Shown piece after piece: positions 23,252 to 34,733 of a DNA stretch of 64,000 nt. Numbering within the stretch: the stretch's first letter is position 1; each line of letters opens with the position of its first letter. Made by a program: the position numbers and the translations under genes. The notes beneath the pieces are model-generated. The model searched no databases, was not told where the DNA came from, and worked only from the letters and a program-made list of their open reading frames with translations. Location of the stretch: positions 62,001-126,000 of the forward strand of contig JANDJZ010000073.1 of the NCBI GenBank assembly GCA_027943245.1, in the 5' to 3' direction. This DNA comes from Acanthamoeba sp. SK_2022b (lineage: Eukaryota > Discosea > Longamoebia > Acanthamoebidae).

Positions 23252-24285
23252 ATGGAAGCAGCCACACCAGGTACTCTGGCCGCACAACGTGTCTCTATCG
23301 TGAGTCACTTATCGTGTCATCGGCAGAGTTGAGGTATTGGGAGTGCAGAGGTCGCGCGCAGCCTCTCGTGTACCTTCTGGAGGACTCTAGTCAGCCCTAC
23401 ACCCTGCACGAGCACGAGCTTCCAATGGGCGAGCGTGCAGAAGAGGCCTGGAACCATTGGCAAACCGTCAAGGCCGACAAGAGCCTTTCCGGTGGAAGAG
23501 TCTCCCTCCTTCAAGCTCTTCAATTTAGAACGCGCTGACTGTGTTGAGCGCAGGACCCTTTGGGCAGCTGCCTTTGCTGCGTTGGGGCGAGACAAGCTTG
23601 GCCCAGACCTACGCCATCGCTCGCTATTTGGGCCGCAAGCTGGGGTACCACCCGGCCAGCAGGTACAAGCCTTGGTCATTCCAAGATTCGCAGTTATCCT
23701 CTAACGATAAAAATGTAGCCTTGAGGAAGAGGCCCTATGTGATATGTACCTCTCGGCTGCCTTCCAGGACCTGCAACTCCCTTTGACTCAACTCTTCTAT
23801 ACCCCCGCCGGCAACTCTGAATGTAACGTTGCCGCCGCTGTTGAGGTAGAGCCACCACCCCTTGAGCTTCATTAAGTATCATCTTTACCATTTCTTGCAG
23901 GGCGTCAAAGGCACTGTCGACGGTGTGCTGAAGAGGTTTGAGGACGAGCTCAAGGACAAGCATTACCTTCTCGGTGACAAACCCACCGTACCTGACTTCT
24001 TCCTCTTCGAGGCCTTGGACCTCTATGCCTCAGGTTTTGGCGCAGCTCACCTGAATGACAAATTCCCCGCCTTGGTACACATCATCGCATGATGTAGCTT
24101 GGCGTAGCGTGTCCGCTTACACCACCCATGTGCGTTGTGTTTAGTCTGCGTTCCACGAGAGAGTGAGCGCCAGGGATAGGATCAAGGCCTACCTTGCCAG
24201 CGGCAAACGGCGTGCGCGCTTCACCGCCAGCCCTGCGGAGGAGAAGGTCTTGCAGGCCATGCACGAACTGACCAAACAGCAGTGA
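23252..24285 (+). CDS. Glutathione S-transferase, sigma/mu-like
   Basis: A cytosolic GST that conjugates glutathione to electrophiles. A six-codon first exon (MEAATP) is spliced to ELRYWECRGRAQPLVYLLED, the first beta-alpha unit of the thioredoxin fold, where the catalytic Tyr is expected. The glutathione-binding segment follows: GQLPLLRWGETSLAQTYAIA, then RYLGRKLGYHPAS. The helical C-terminal domain includes LEEEALCDMYLSAAFQDL, LLGDKPTVPDFFLFEALDL (the N-capping/hydrophobic-staple region) and SAFHERVSARDRIKAYLASG, ending with KQQ and TGA at 24283. Total is about 220 residues, typical of the superfamily. Five introns break the frame. The class is tentative. It sits 123 bp upstream of the acetyltransferase gene on the same strand. 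Confidence 0.9.
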
Positions 24286-24408
24286 TGGCTGAGCTGTCCA
24301 CTAGCTCGCTCCGTGAGGCAGCCTCGTGTTCCACACGTCGACAAATAAAAATGATTGGTAAAATTAATTATCTGTTGTATTACGTATGTTGCAACGCCGA
24401 AGAAACCC

Positions 24409-25433
24409 ATGCAGGCTGCGGGGAAGAAGAATATCAAGGTGAGGCCGGCCACGCGTGAGGATGGCGCGTTCTTGGCGTGGGTGCTCCTCATGGCCGGTCG
24501 CTCGCAACACCCTATTGGCGTGTTCGACCGCATCCTCAACGGAACGGAAGCAGAGAACATCTCTGTCCTCACTGAAGTCATCACGTGCTTCTCCCCTCAC
24601 ATTCCCCTTCACGCCTGGTGGGCCATGCACCTAAACCTTGTACCGTTCCAGTGATGAGTCGGAGGTAGGCAAGAAGTGTCCTATGCATTGGGACGGCTGG
24701 TTCGTGGCCTACGACGACGACCTGGAGGACAAGAGGCCCGTCGCAGGTGGAGCCAGCGAAAACCTCAGCGAGAGCTTGTTCGTGATGTTGAGTGACGGCT
24801 TCTTCGTTCAGGTCTTGCTGGCTTCCCGAACAAGGACGCGCGGATGGTCTACTTCCAACAGCTCGTCAAGACCATCCTCGCCAAAAGGGGCTGGCAGAAC
24901 GAGGATTTCATTGCGGCTGGTCTCAGGTCAGTATCATGAAACCCATACGGTTACAACCTAATCCCTCATTACGATATCATCATCAGAATAAGGGAGATCA
25001 GAAGCTGCAGCGTTACGATGAGCGGTAACCGCTCCTTCTTTGATGTGATGAAGAGGTGAGCACGGGACTTGACGGACTCATCACACCTCTGCAGATTCTG
25101 ATGAGCAGTGGTTTGTTGAGTACGTCGCTACGAAGCCCGAGTATAGGCGCCTCGGCATCAACAACATGCTGATGGGCGTTGTGCTGGACAAGGGTGAGTA
25201 GGAATGCCTCATGGGACATGACGCAAGCGAGACACTAACCTTGGACGTGCGTAACCGTAGGGCGCAAGTTGGGCTTCAAGACGGCGCACATCACGGTGCT
25301 GTCCGACAACACCCCAGCCATCAAAGCGTACGAGAAGGTTGGGTTCCGCGAGTATAACTCGGTCACCTCACCCGATTTCCTTCGGGTCGTCGGCTCCCCT
25401 GGCATCATGAACATGCGCGCGCTGCTTCAATAA
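24409..25433 (+). CDS. GNAT-family N-acetyltransferase
   Basis: The start at 24409 precedes KKNIKVRPATREDGAFLAWV, the usual first strand and helix of GNAT enzymes. Later exons give WFVAYDDDLEDKRPVAGGAS and AGFPNKDARMVYFQQLVKTI. The last two encode the acetyl-CoA-binding core: FVEYVATKPEYRRLGINNML (a variant of the R-x-x-G-x-G/A loop), then GRKLGFKTAHITVLSDN, then AIKAYEKVGFREY, the classic C-terminal strand and helix. The stop is TAA at 25431. Length is about 245 residues. The substrate cannot be told. The first two exons are less certain than the core, and an in-frame ATG exists at 24355. It ends 91 bp from the convergent ALG12 gene. Confidence 0.82.
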
Positions 25434-25524
25434 TAGAGCAACCTTGGCTCCCTGCGGCACAGTCCAAACCACCGCGCGCAAAGAGCTTTATTTGCCCTCC
25501 CTGTTGATTTCAGATCTGAGACCA

Positions 25525-28500
25525 TCAAGCCGCCAGAGCCGCGGCCTCCTTGCCCTGAGCGTCGTGACGTGGGTTGGCGGCCGCCTTGTCGCTGCTCTTC
25601 TTGAGGACAGCCACCTTGGGCGCGAGTCGCACATGCGGAGGGAAGGACTTCTCAATCCCGTCGTATCCGTCCACCAACGCGATCTGCCGGGAGGCACACA
25701 TGCAGTGCGTGCGTGCGGGTTACGTGCAGCGTGGCGTGAGCTCAATCATTCAAGGACATGCGAAATGGGGGGAGCATACCTCTTCGAATCGATCGAACAC
25801 GCCTGCGTAGCTCTGGTTCTGCTTCATGCGCGCCAGGTCGTCCATGCCCACGAGCAGGTAGTCAAAGGCGGCGTATTCGTGCGGTGGCAGGTCCTCCTGC
25901 TTCGAATAGCGCCAGCCTCGCCCCTCCCGCTCCTCGACGAATCGCGAAATGCCCGACATTGCGCAATAGGTGTCAATGTGCACGTAGCCTGCCCCCCCCC
26001 CACGCACGCACGCCCCGCCATCACCGCACACACGACCAATTTATGAGCACGACCACAGGGATACGGCGGCATAGCGAAATCGGTCAGGAGAGAAGCGGAC
26101 CGGGTTGGGTCTCCTGCATGCTATGAAGGAGCTTGAGGGCGTGACCCGCAGGGTAGTTGTGGGCCGAGACGTAGAGGAAGCCGGAGCTGGCGACCACGCT
26201 GATGAAGAGCAACCCTACGGCCCCGATCGCCGCCAGCTGGTATAGCCGGCTCTTGTTGAAGTTGCGATATCTACGCGTATGTGTGTGTATGTGTGTTTGT
26301 GTTCAAGAGAGAAAGAGAGAGCACGATGTGGGAGAGCCCGTACAGGCGCACGAGGCCGACCGCCGAGATGAGGTTCCACAGAGGAATGGAGTAGATGATG
26401 AAGCGCAGCTCCTTGTGTGGCAGGTACGAGTAGATCCCCACGAAAGCAAATGCCACCAACGCAATGGGTCTAACCACATGGGATTCATCAGCACCACGAC
26501 ACGAGCACCAATTAGTACAAAAATTATAAAATTATAAATAATTGATATATAATTGTAAGCAAGCAAACGTTTTCCGTTGACACCAAGCTCACCTGACGCG
26601 GCGGTCGAGCACGAAACCCACCGGGACGAGCACGATGCTGCCCAGTAGGGCGCGCGGGAGGGCAGATGTGAAGTACCAATGGAAGGGCGACGTCTTGAGG
26701 GTTCTCTGAGTCAAGGATGCATGCTTGCGGAGAGCGCAATAACACGCGCGCGTCTTGGTGTGGAACACTCGTGGTTGTTTAGGGGAGAGGGGTGGGAAAA
26801 GGATACGCCCCAGTTGTGGGACTTGTTCATGATGGTGTTGTACCAGAACACCTCACCTTCGGGCCACAGCGGACGACCCCACAGCAACGAGTCGACCGCC
26901 ACCGACAAGCCTGTGCGGGCGCAGACGAAGTCAAGCCACACCGACAAGGAGTCACACGAAAGCTTGAGGGAGAAGAGAGAACGAACCAATGGAAGCCAGC
27001 GACGCAAGAACGCCAGAGACCAGGGCCTGCTTGATGGTGTACTGACGCTTGAGCAGGCCTTCGAGGGCCATGGGAGCAAACAGCACCACTAACTCGCTCC
27101 TGCGCGTTTGTCAGAAACGGAGAAGGCCCCCAGAGAAGGCCAGTGGGCGGCCACTTGCCTGAACACTGACGCGGCGAACGCGAAGAGAGCGATCGTCTTT
27201 GTCCACTGCTCCTGCAGCCAGAACCTGTAGCCGACCAGTACTGGCGTGGCGAAACGCGCACGGACCAGGCCAGAGCGAGTGAGACAGAGGCAGAGTCCAC
27301 ACGCGAGAGTATGACCAAGGCGGGCGCGCAAGAGGATGGCCAACCGAGACAGAGGGCGAACACGTTGGGAAGGGTGCGGCTGATGTAGAAGATGAGGTGG
27401 AACTGGGAGCAGGTGATGATCGTGAAGGCCGTCTCGACTTCCTTCCCGAACTTCTTGCGCACCTCCACACGGAAGGACCGCAGCGCGATCCCGCCCAGCA
27501 CGCCCAGCACGATCCTCACTGTGGCAGCCATTCGTGTTGTTGTTGTTAATGTTGAGTTTTTGAAGAACGCATGCATGCGGGTAGGCCTGGCATAGGTGAG
27601 TACCTAGATAGAGGGCGAAGATCTTGGGCCGACCGAAGGCGCGCAGGAAGAGGGCAAAGGGCGAGGCCACGATCGCCACGGCCAGAGACCCCAGGAACGT
27701 GCGCGGCACCACTCCCGGGAAGACCGTGTGGTCGAACTGCAGGCGCGCCAGACAGGCGAACGGTTAAAGGGCACGACCCAGCTGGAGAGTCTCAGTCAGA
27801 GAGACCACGCGTAGGGTTCACAGGAGGAGAGGTGCTCACACTGGCGAGGTCTGTCGGGTGGAAGAGGAAGTCGTGTATGGCCTGAAGGGGGAACGACTCT
27901 TCGACCTTGGTGAACGGGCACACCAACACCTTGTGTGCGTATGTGTGCTTGTGTGTGAGCTCCGCGGTATCAAACGTGGAGAAAAGGCGGGGAGAGAGAG
28001 GGGAGAAACAACAATGGGTTGGGAGCTACCTGGAGAATGATGATGCCGAGCGTGAACCAGTCCATCCAATTCAGCGCGACCCAATCGTCCCATGGACCTT
28101 TGGCCTTGTGCTTCAGCTTCTTCTGCTTCCTCTTCAGCTTCTCCTCTTCCTTCTTCCGCTCGCGCTCTTTGACCTCTGTTCCAAGTACGCGTGACACGCG
28201 CATCAGCACCCGCGTGTTCGCGCAATGGCGCACGCGCACACCAAGTCTGGAACCTGGGTTAAGTGAGTCGAGATACTTCTGCATCATGTCCACAGGCTTG
28301 TTCTCATTTTCGTCCTCGTCGTCGATGTCACTGTCCAAGTCATCCACGTTCACCTGCCAAAGAGATGAGAGAGATGGAAATCAGAAAACACGGCACTTGG
28401 GTTTTGCTCAGTGGGCTCAAGGAGGTCACCTTGTCCCAGTCGATGGACTCGAAGGCGGGCTTCTTGCGACTGGGCACCTGCCGTTTTGCGTCATGACCCA

Positions 28501-29086
28501 CCCCATAACCCGGGCACGCGGCATCCTGTGTTTTAGCCTACAGCGAGCGTGGTGGGAAGGCTGAAGGGAACCTGTAGTGACTTCCACTTGCCCCGGTCCA
28601 GCTTGCGCAACCGCAGGACGACCTTGGAGTCGGCCAGCTCCCATGAGCTCTCCTTGGCAAGGTCAGCAAAATGGAAGTGTGAGGAAACGATGCGCGCCCA
28701 GAGAGGGTCTGACGGTGGTAAGAGCAGTACCCCTACACGCAACCGACCGAACAGCTGGAGGTCAAGCAGGTACTTGGCCTTGGGTTGGTCAGACTTGGGT
28801 GCCTCCACCACCACGTGGCCATCGGGCAGCACCGCCACCTGCACCCGATAGTAGAGGATTTGGTTAATTTAAATTGATTAATAATCTGATTTATCGTGGT
28901 ACCTTGATGGTGGCTTTGGAAGTGCCAGGAAGAAGGACGGTGATGGTCACGTATTTAGGGCTATCGGCCCACTTGTAGTGAGGGCTAGTACTGCAGGAAG
29001 GAAACCAGAGAGCATCAATTAGAAGGACGGTGCAGTAGTGCAACCGATCGCTACGCTAGAGGCCACTCATCGTACAGGGCAGCCAT
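25525..29086 (-). CDS. ALG12: CS (p23/NudC-like) domain fused to ALG12 alpha-1,6-mannosyltransferase
   Basis: The N-terminal third (29086 to about 28530) is a CS domain: MAALYDD spliced to [56 protein letters not shown]. An acidic linker ([16 protein letters not shown]) and a basic coiled coil ([20 protein letters not shown]) lead into [13 protein letters not shown], which is spliced in phase to [20 protein letters not shown], the start of ALG12. The rest follows ALG12 in order: [84 protein letters not shown], and [17 protein letters not shown] with [17 protein letters not shown]12 adds a mannose to the dolichol-linked N-glycan precursor in the ER lumen and is multi-pass. HACD3 is a known CS-plus-membrane-enzyme parallel. 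Confidence 0.88.
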
Positions 29087-29463
29087 AACGTTGTTTGTCT
29101 CGCAGCAGTGAACCTGTTTACTGCCGCACCGTGCTGTCCGCTCGGCACCTATTTCAGACAGTTAAATTTTACGTGGATTTGAGACTTCTTTTCACCCACA
29201 CACCACAAACCTAGTTATCCTGAAGGCGGCGTACCAGACATGACAGGAGTCTCATGCTGACACGTGTGGCTGTCTGCGCCATGTTGGTCCTGCTGCTCCT
29301 TCAAGAACGGACATAGCTTACTCCCACGCTCATCCCAGCACCAACACGAATGACTACACAGGTGGTGCGGCCAGGCGCACAAACTTTGCCCCATAATAAA
29401 GAAGAGGTTTGTATGTTGGCACTCGAGGAGAGATCCTCGTTTTTACTGAGCTGAGGGCGGTAG

Positions 29464-30250
29464 TCAGTAGAGAATACACGAGCTTGTGGCACGAGCTTTC
29501 AACTGGTCCACGGGCAGCACCGCCCTCATTACCTTGAGGGATTCCTGCTCGTCTGGAGTTAGACATGGTACTCGGGCGGCTCTCTGAGGCTCCAGCACAA
29601 AGATATGGTGCTGTAGCATGAGAAGATCTGTCCCCACTGCTTGCTCTTTCAAAAGTTGGGCTGATGGCTCGCCAACGACGACTTCCAGCAGGCTCCGCAG
29701 TAGCTCCACACAATTCCAAAACGCCACATGCGCGGTCCCTGCGCTCAAAGTCGAGCACGAGCAGGGGCGGGTGAGAACGAATAGGGCAACCAGGTAGCCG
29801 AAGGAACGTGCCGAAGAGGCGGAGGACGGCAGCGCCAGCCTCGCACAATTGCTCGTGACTCAGGTGACACTCTCCCAGCGTAGCGATGGTGGTCGTGGGC
29901 AAGCTGCCCAGGCCCGACCAGCCCCAGGCCACCTCGCTCACGTTGCAGTCATCGTCGAGCACCATGACAGGGTGGTAGAGCATGTTGCCCACCACGATGG
30001 CCACGTGGCCTGGCTCTTGCAGCCATCGCACCGGGTGCATGTTGACGTGGTCCACCCGCACCAACGAAACCATCAATGGGCGGGCGTCGTGGCGAGGTGC
30101 AAGGTCGCGCTTGAGTTGGAGAAGCTTGGGGAAGAGGTCGTGCGGCAGGGCGAAGGTTCTCCTTAGGTGGTGGCTGGCAGCTGAGTATTGGCTGACTTGG
30201 GGCGAGGGCATTGCGGTCCACCCCTGCTCGTGTACTAAGTCCTGCATCAA
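29464..30250 (-). CDS. Uncharacterised protein, possibly papain-fold (NlpC/LRAT/PPPDE-like)
   Basis: The ORF starts MMQDLVHEQGW at 30250, though an acceptor-like site (TGATGCAG) right there suggests an upstream exon, perhaps lost to the neighbouring mobile-element island. The frame changes near 29745. A 52-nt GT-AG intron at 29739-29790 restores it and joins FGTFLRLPG to TAHVAFWNCVELL, after which the protein runs to the stop at 29464. Possible catalytic pair: His in EPGHVAIVVGNMLYHPV and Cys in WNCVELL, spaced as in permuted papain-fold enzymes such as LRAT or PPPDE. That is a weak structural inference. The alternative, unspliced reading to 29354 is Ser/Arg-rich and unlike a conserved protein. 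Confidence 0.45.
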
Positions 30251-30450
30251 AAGGTAGGATTGGTAGCGTGATCGAACAGCAAGGATACAGTTACCTGTCT
30301 TGCCTCTGTCTACATGTTGGAGTTACCATTCTCGTCCTCTATCCCTTTATGCACTTGACACTGGCAGATTAAGACCGGGCTGGGACAGCCTTTTCCACGG
30401 ACAGTCAGGTGGAAAGGAGGTCGAAGACACTAGAATTTTTCCATGGTCCT

Positions 30451-30499
30451 ATAATAGCAGTGTCTGGTGAAAAAGGAAGTGTTTTGGCTTGGCTTGGTG
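30451..30499 (+). repeat. Dispersed repeat A, inverted copy at 36334-36383
   Basis: The sequence starting ataatagcagtgtctggtga matches the reverse complement of 36334-36383 along its length apart from a one-base T indel in ...gtgttttggc.... Such high identity in otherwise decayed DNA suggests a recent element end or recent conversion. Confidence 0.9.
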
Positions 30500-30718
30500 C
30501 ACCACAAGGGCACCAATGTTCCTCAACTGGTTAGAGGAAGAAGATGATGTCCTTCCACCTGGTGCCTAATGGTGAGCTTGTTGCCATGACTGACACAGAG
30601 CAGTGATGTCTCCTGAACTGCATGAGACCTACACCTGATAGTGACTTTTTGACATGTGTGAGGGCTTTTCAGTTGCCATCTTTTCTCACTCCTCTGTGGA
30701 CAAAAGGAGCATCTAACC

Positions 30719-30755
30719 ACCTCTATTATCAAATGAGTCCAGTCATTTTAAAATT
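30719..30755 (+). repeat. Dispersed repeat B, inverted copy at 37501-37540
   Basis: This segment around cctctattatcaaatgagt matches the reverse complement of 37501-37540 with one substitution and a 3-bp indel. Confidence 0.85.
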
Positions 30756-31422
30756 GATCTTGATTTCAAGATTTAGCTCCTCAAAATAGGTTAACTCCCA
30801 TTTGGCAAAGACAAATTTACTTTTGGTGATAAATGCTAACTCTTTTTTGTGGGCAAATCCAAAGATAAAGAGTAACCCATGTTACAATGCATACTGTGGC
30901 CACTTCTCCAACAGCAACAACAAGCATCACTTATAGGACTGCAAGCATTTAGTTGGCAGTAGGGTGTCATGAAGCACAAGCTGTTTTTTAGTCATGTGGA
31001 GCAGTAATGGTGGTTTCAGTAGTGATGTAGTTGTTGGACACAGTCAACAAGGTCAGTCATCCAGTCTTTATAATGGTGGCTGGTTACTGATGAATGGTGC
31101 AAATCAAAAGCATACAACATTGACTGTGTGTCTACCTCCACCACCGCCAAACCTGTCCACATCTAGTATGAAGCAGCTCCCACCTTCTACCTCACTTGCC
31201 CCTGCCCTCCACCATGGCATTCTTCCTCTCTTCCTCCACCACCAATGTTGGCTCCCTCACCAACTGGCTTCTTGGCTTTTGAGGAGTATGACAGGGATAT
31301 GCTCAACATCACTGCCTCCTTCTCCACTCTACAGCATCATCCTGGCTATGTGCCTTCACAGTGCTCACAGCCTCCAGCTCCCTGCTCTTCTTCCTCTTCT
31401 TCCAGCACATCCAACAAACTGG

Positions 31423-31572
31423 GTGTTCAGGAAAATGAGACACACCCCTTCTTGAAATGTTTACAGTTTTCAACAGTCAAAAAAGCAGTCATGCAGCTCT
31501 AGACATTTAGGACACCTTCCCAGACAGGTGCTGTCTACAGAAAAACAGTCACTGTCTCATTTTCCTGAACAC
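31423..31572. repeat. Perfect 20-bp inverted repeat flanking 110 bp
   Basis: The arm gtgttcaggaaaatgagaca at 31423-31442 is exactly complementary to 31553-31572. The 110-bp interior contains the 39-bp segment shared with 51373-51411. It could be a small non-autonomous (MITE-like) element or the palindromic end of a larger one. Confidence 0.85.
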
Positions 31573-31850
31573 TCACTTAACAGGTCTTGCAAATCCTTAG
31601 GCTATAGGCCTGCTATACTGTAACTTTCCTGGTTTAGCTTTGACAAAAAGAGAAAATATGATGAGACAACAGAGCTGGCAAAGCACAAAGGTGGTGGCCA
31701 TGTAGCAGCCTCAGTTCCCAAGTTTGTCCTTGACCAACACTGGCAAGAAGAGATTCAGCAGAATCCCCCTGGGGCCCAGCCAAGATCCACACCTTGGATA
31801 AACCCGCAACGATGTTTCATTCCAAACACATAAGGAACACAGAATTGGAA

Positions 31851-34733
31851 TCACTCAAAGGCGTTCTCCAGGTCGGAGGCGAACTGCAGTGCCACCTTGA
31901 TGGTACGCTCGAGATGAGTCTTGTTGACTGGCACACCTTCGGTCTTGGCCAGAGCGAGAGCGAGGCGAATGATCGTCCTGATCTGTCGCCTGTTCGGGGA
32001 GAAGCCAAAGACGTGACTTGTCATTCGGATGTCCCCACCCGAAAATGTGAAACCGGTAGAGAGACTAGTCGCGTACCCGTTGAGGTCGTATTTGCACAGC
32101 TCGGCCGGGTCGATGCCGCTGATCTGCGCCACCTGCAGCAGCGTGGACCAGATTTGCGTGCGCGAATCCACGCGCAGATCTTCATACTTGATGGCAATGC
32201 TGATGCGCGAATGGAACGCCTTGTCGAAACACTTGACCCTATTTTTTGTTTGTTGGTTTGTTTTATGTTCTTGGGTTAGCGCTTGGTTATAAAATTAGAT
32301 GATATAAAAATGAAACACTGATATGGCCATAATATAAAGAGAAGAGGAAAGGCCTGCCTGTTGGTGGTCAGGAAAAGGACGCCCTGGTGGTACTCGAGCA
32401 GGCGCAGGAAGATGCCCACCATCGCATTCCTCTTCACGTCGTTCTCGGTACGCTTCTCCAGGACTATTCCAGGAAGAGGAGTGGTGAGTGTGGCAGCGAG
32501 GTGATGCGTGCGTGCGTGCGTGCGTGCGTACAGACGTCGGCCTCATCGAGCAGGATGACGGCGTTCCACGAGCTGGACACCTCCAGGATCTCGGTGAGCT
32601 TCTTCTCCAGTTCGTTGGTGTCCGTGCCCAGCTCGCCCACACTCACCGAGTAGAGCGGCCTGTGCAGCAGCTCGGCCACCGACTCTGCGGTCAACGTCTG
32701 TGTGATCGCGAACAGTCAGCTGCCAGTCCCCACGCTTGCACCCAACCCTTCATTTGTGTTGTGTTGTGTTGTGTTGTGTTGTGTTGTGTTGTGTTGTGTT
32801 GTGTTGTGTTGTGTTGTGTTGTGTTGTGTTGTGTTGTGTTGTGTTGTGTTGTGTGCCGTGCCTTGCCGACGCCAGGGCTGCCGTGGAGGAGGAAGATGCA
32901 TCCGCCGCCCTTGCCGCTGATGATGTCTGAGAACTCGGCGCTGTTTTCGACCAGCGACTTGATCAACACCTTCTTCTCTTCCTGCAGCACGAGCCTGGCA
33001 TTCATCAGGTGAGCGAATGAGACATGGTTTTGTGGCGCATATCACACGCACTTGTGGAAGGCCTGATCGTCAAACTTGACCTCATCGAGTTCGGCCACGC
33101 TGAACTCGCCCCACTTCTTGGCGCTGAAGCTGAAGCCCAGAATCGTGGGCCAGGCCTGCGCTCAGAAGGTTAAGAAGGCGGTCAGTCTTGGTCCTGGGTC
33201 AGGTGTTAAGGTGGCGGGACAGCGAGGCCCGACCATGAACAGCTTTTCCTCGGGAATGGCCTCGAAGCTGTTGGTCTGCTGGTTGTACTGGTCCTGATTG
33301 AGGCCGCCCATGGCGTCGACCGAGCGCGAGTTGGGGTTGAGCCGGTTGAAGCTCACGCCGTCAAGCATGCAGCGGCCGTCGGCCTTGTAGAGCTGGTGGC
33401 CCCACCAGCCTTCCTTCTGGGCCACGTATCCCTTGTAGGTCTGGTAGTGCACGCCCACGGCCAAGCGCGCAAACTATACATCGCGATGTGTTGTGCGGTT
33501 AGCCAACGGCGAGCGTAGCGACAAGCCAGAAAGCAAGCTCGAGCAGTACCTTGCGACCGCGGGCGATGATCATGGCTTCCGTCTTCTCATCGAGGATACG
33601 CACGGGAAGCTCATCCAACTTCTTGGTGCCCACATAAGGCAGCACGCGGAATGACTGCGACGTGGTGTAGAACTGTTTGTGTTCATTGATGTTAGCATGC
33701 CGCTTCAGGGCACGTCATGACCAACGCGCCTGCATGATCGTGACTCACCTCCTTGCCGTTGGCTTTGATGACCGACCCATTGACCTCGAAGCTGGGGAAG
33801 ATGCCGCCGCGATACTGTGACGAGACGATCTCTGGCGGTGGCATGAGGGGAGCGATTAACGATGATAAGACGAGCAGCCAACCACAAATACGAAAGGGTG
33901 GCTGTGTACCAGCGCCCACAGAAAAGTTGGTGTCGGTCTTGCCGATGACCTTCTTGCCCTTGGTGAACACGTACCACAGTGCCCTGTAGCTTATCAGGCC
34001 CTACGCACGCCCATGCCAAACACGCATGGGGTGCGTGAGTCTTAAATTGGCATTGGCATATACTACGTGTGAGTTCGGCATTGGCGTGCGCACCTCGGCG
34101 ATCATGTTGTCATAGCGCTTGGCCATGTCACCGTAGAGAGTGTCGAGGAAGCCCAGCAGCTCCGCCACGTTCTCCAGCTGCATGATCTGCTTCAACTGGT
34201 TCCTGCAGGTCGGTGTCAGAGCACGATCTTCAGCACATTTGCCGCACCCGCCTCCTGGATGTCCCGCCCTACCTGGCCTGGAACAGCTCGTCGGCCTTGG
34301 CCGTCGGTGGCTCCGAGTACAGCGAGTCTACATGCTGCGCGATTGGGCCATGCCACGTCAGCAACATACGTTTTTCCCACGGGAAATTGAACAACTAATT
34401 TTCCAAGTACTTCCATACCACAAAATTGCGAACGTAGGTGATGAGCTGCATATCTTTGAGCGTAACGATGTGGTCGTGGTCGATGACCTCGTTGGTCTTC
34501 TGGTGTCTCACTGGCACCTTCTTGACCTCGAACCCCTCGTACTGTTCCCCAGCATCGCCGCCTTCGGCTCCGGAGGTCAGCGACTTGAGGCCGCGCTTGC
34601 CCTTCTTGTTCATGCGCTCGAGCAGGAGCTCATTGAGCTGGCGCAGCTTGGACAGCTCGTCCTCCTGGGCCTTGAGCTTGTCTTTCAGCTCCTGCTCGAC
34701 GTTCGATGTTTGTGTCTGTGGTTGGTCTTCCAT
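31851..34733 (-). CDS. AAA ATPase with N-terminal coiled coil and DUF7025-like region
   Basis: The start at 34733 (MEDQPQTQ) leads into a coiled coil (ELKDKLKAQEDELSKLRQLN) and a Lys-rich stretch. The middle, with ALWYVFTKGKKVIGKT, SSQYRGGIFPSFEVNGSVIK and GVHYQTYKGYVAQKEGWWG, resembles the region before the ATPase in a large eukaryotic AAA family (DUF7025-like). The ATPase core has Walker A HGSPGVGK|T, split by an intron, Walker B AVILLDEADV, sensor-1 VLFLTTNR, and a lid region with DKAFHSRISIAIKYEDLR. The stop is TGA at 31851. The intron within Walker A starts with GC rather than GT and carries a GTGTT repeat. Members hydrolyse ATP to remodel proteins; the substrate is unknown. Both flanks are mobile-element islands. 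Confidence 0.85.
32756..32854. repeat. (GTGTT)n pentanucleotide microsatellite in an intron
   Basis: About 20 perfect GTGTT units in the 164-bp intron (32698-32861) that interrupts the Walker A motif of the AAA ATPase gene. Confidence 0.97.

Larger units (their letters stand above)
30300..31800. mobile_element. Decayed transposon island B
   Basis: AT-richer than its flanks, with no intact gene. Two short segments (30451-30499 and about 30719-30755) recur in opposite orientation in the island at 34.95-38.0 kb, and 31506-31544 recurs as a perfect 39-bp match at 51373-51411. A small minus-strand frame at 30523-30732 encodes a Cys/His-rich stretch (RCSFCPQRSEKRWQLKSPHTC split by normal spacing) that may be a remnant zinc-binding domain. 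These shared repeats support a mobile origin. Confidence 0.7.

Noticed and set aside
29354..29745. Unspliced continuation of the 30250 gene in its first frame
   Set aside because: The continuation is Ser/Arg-rich with no protein-like pattern, whereas the other frame is hydrophobic-patterned and joins cleanly through a GT-AG intron.
32756..32854. Regular short repeats that could suggest a CRISPR array
   Set aside because: A pure pentanucleotide microsatellite without unique spacers, in a eukaryotic intron.
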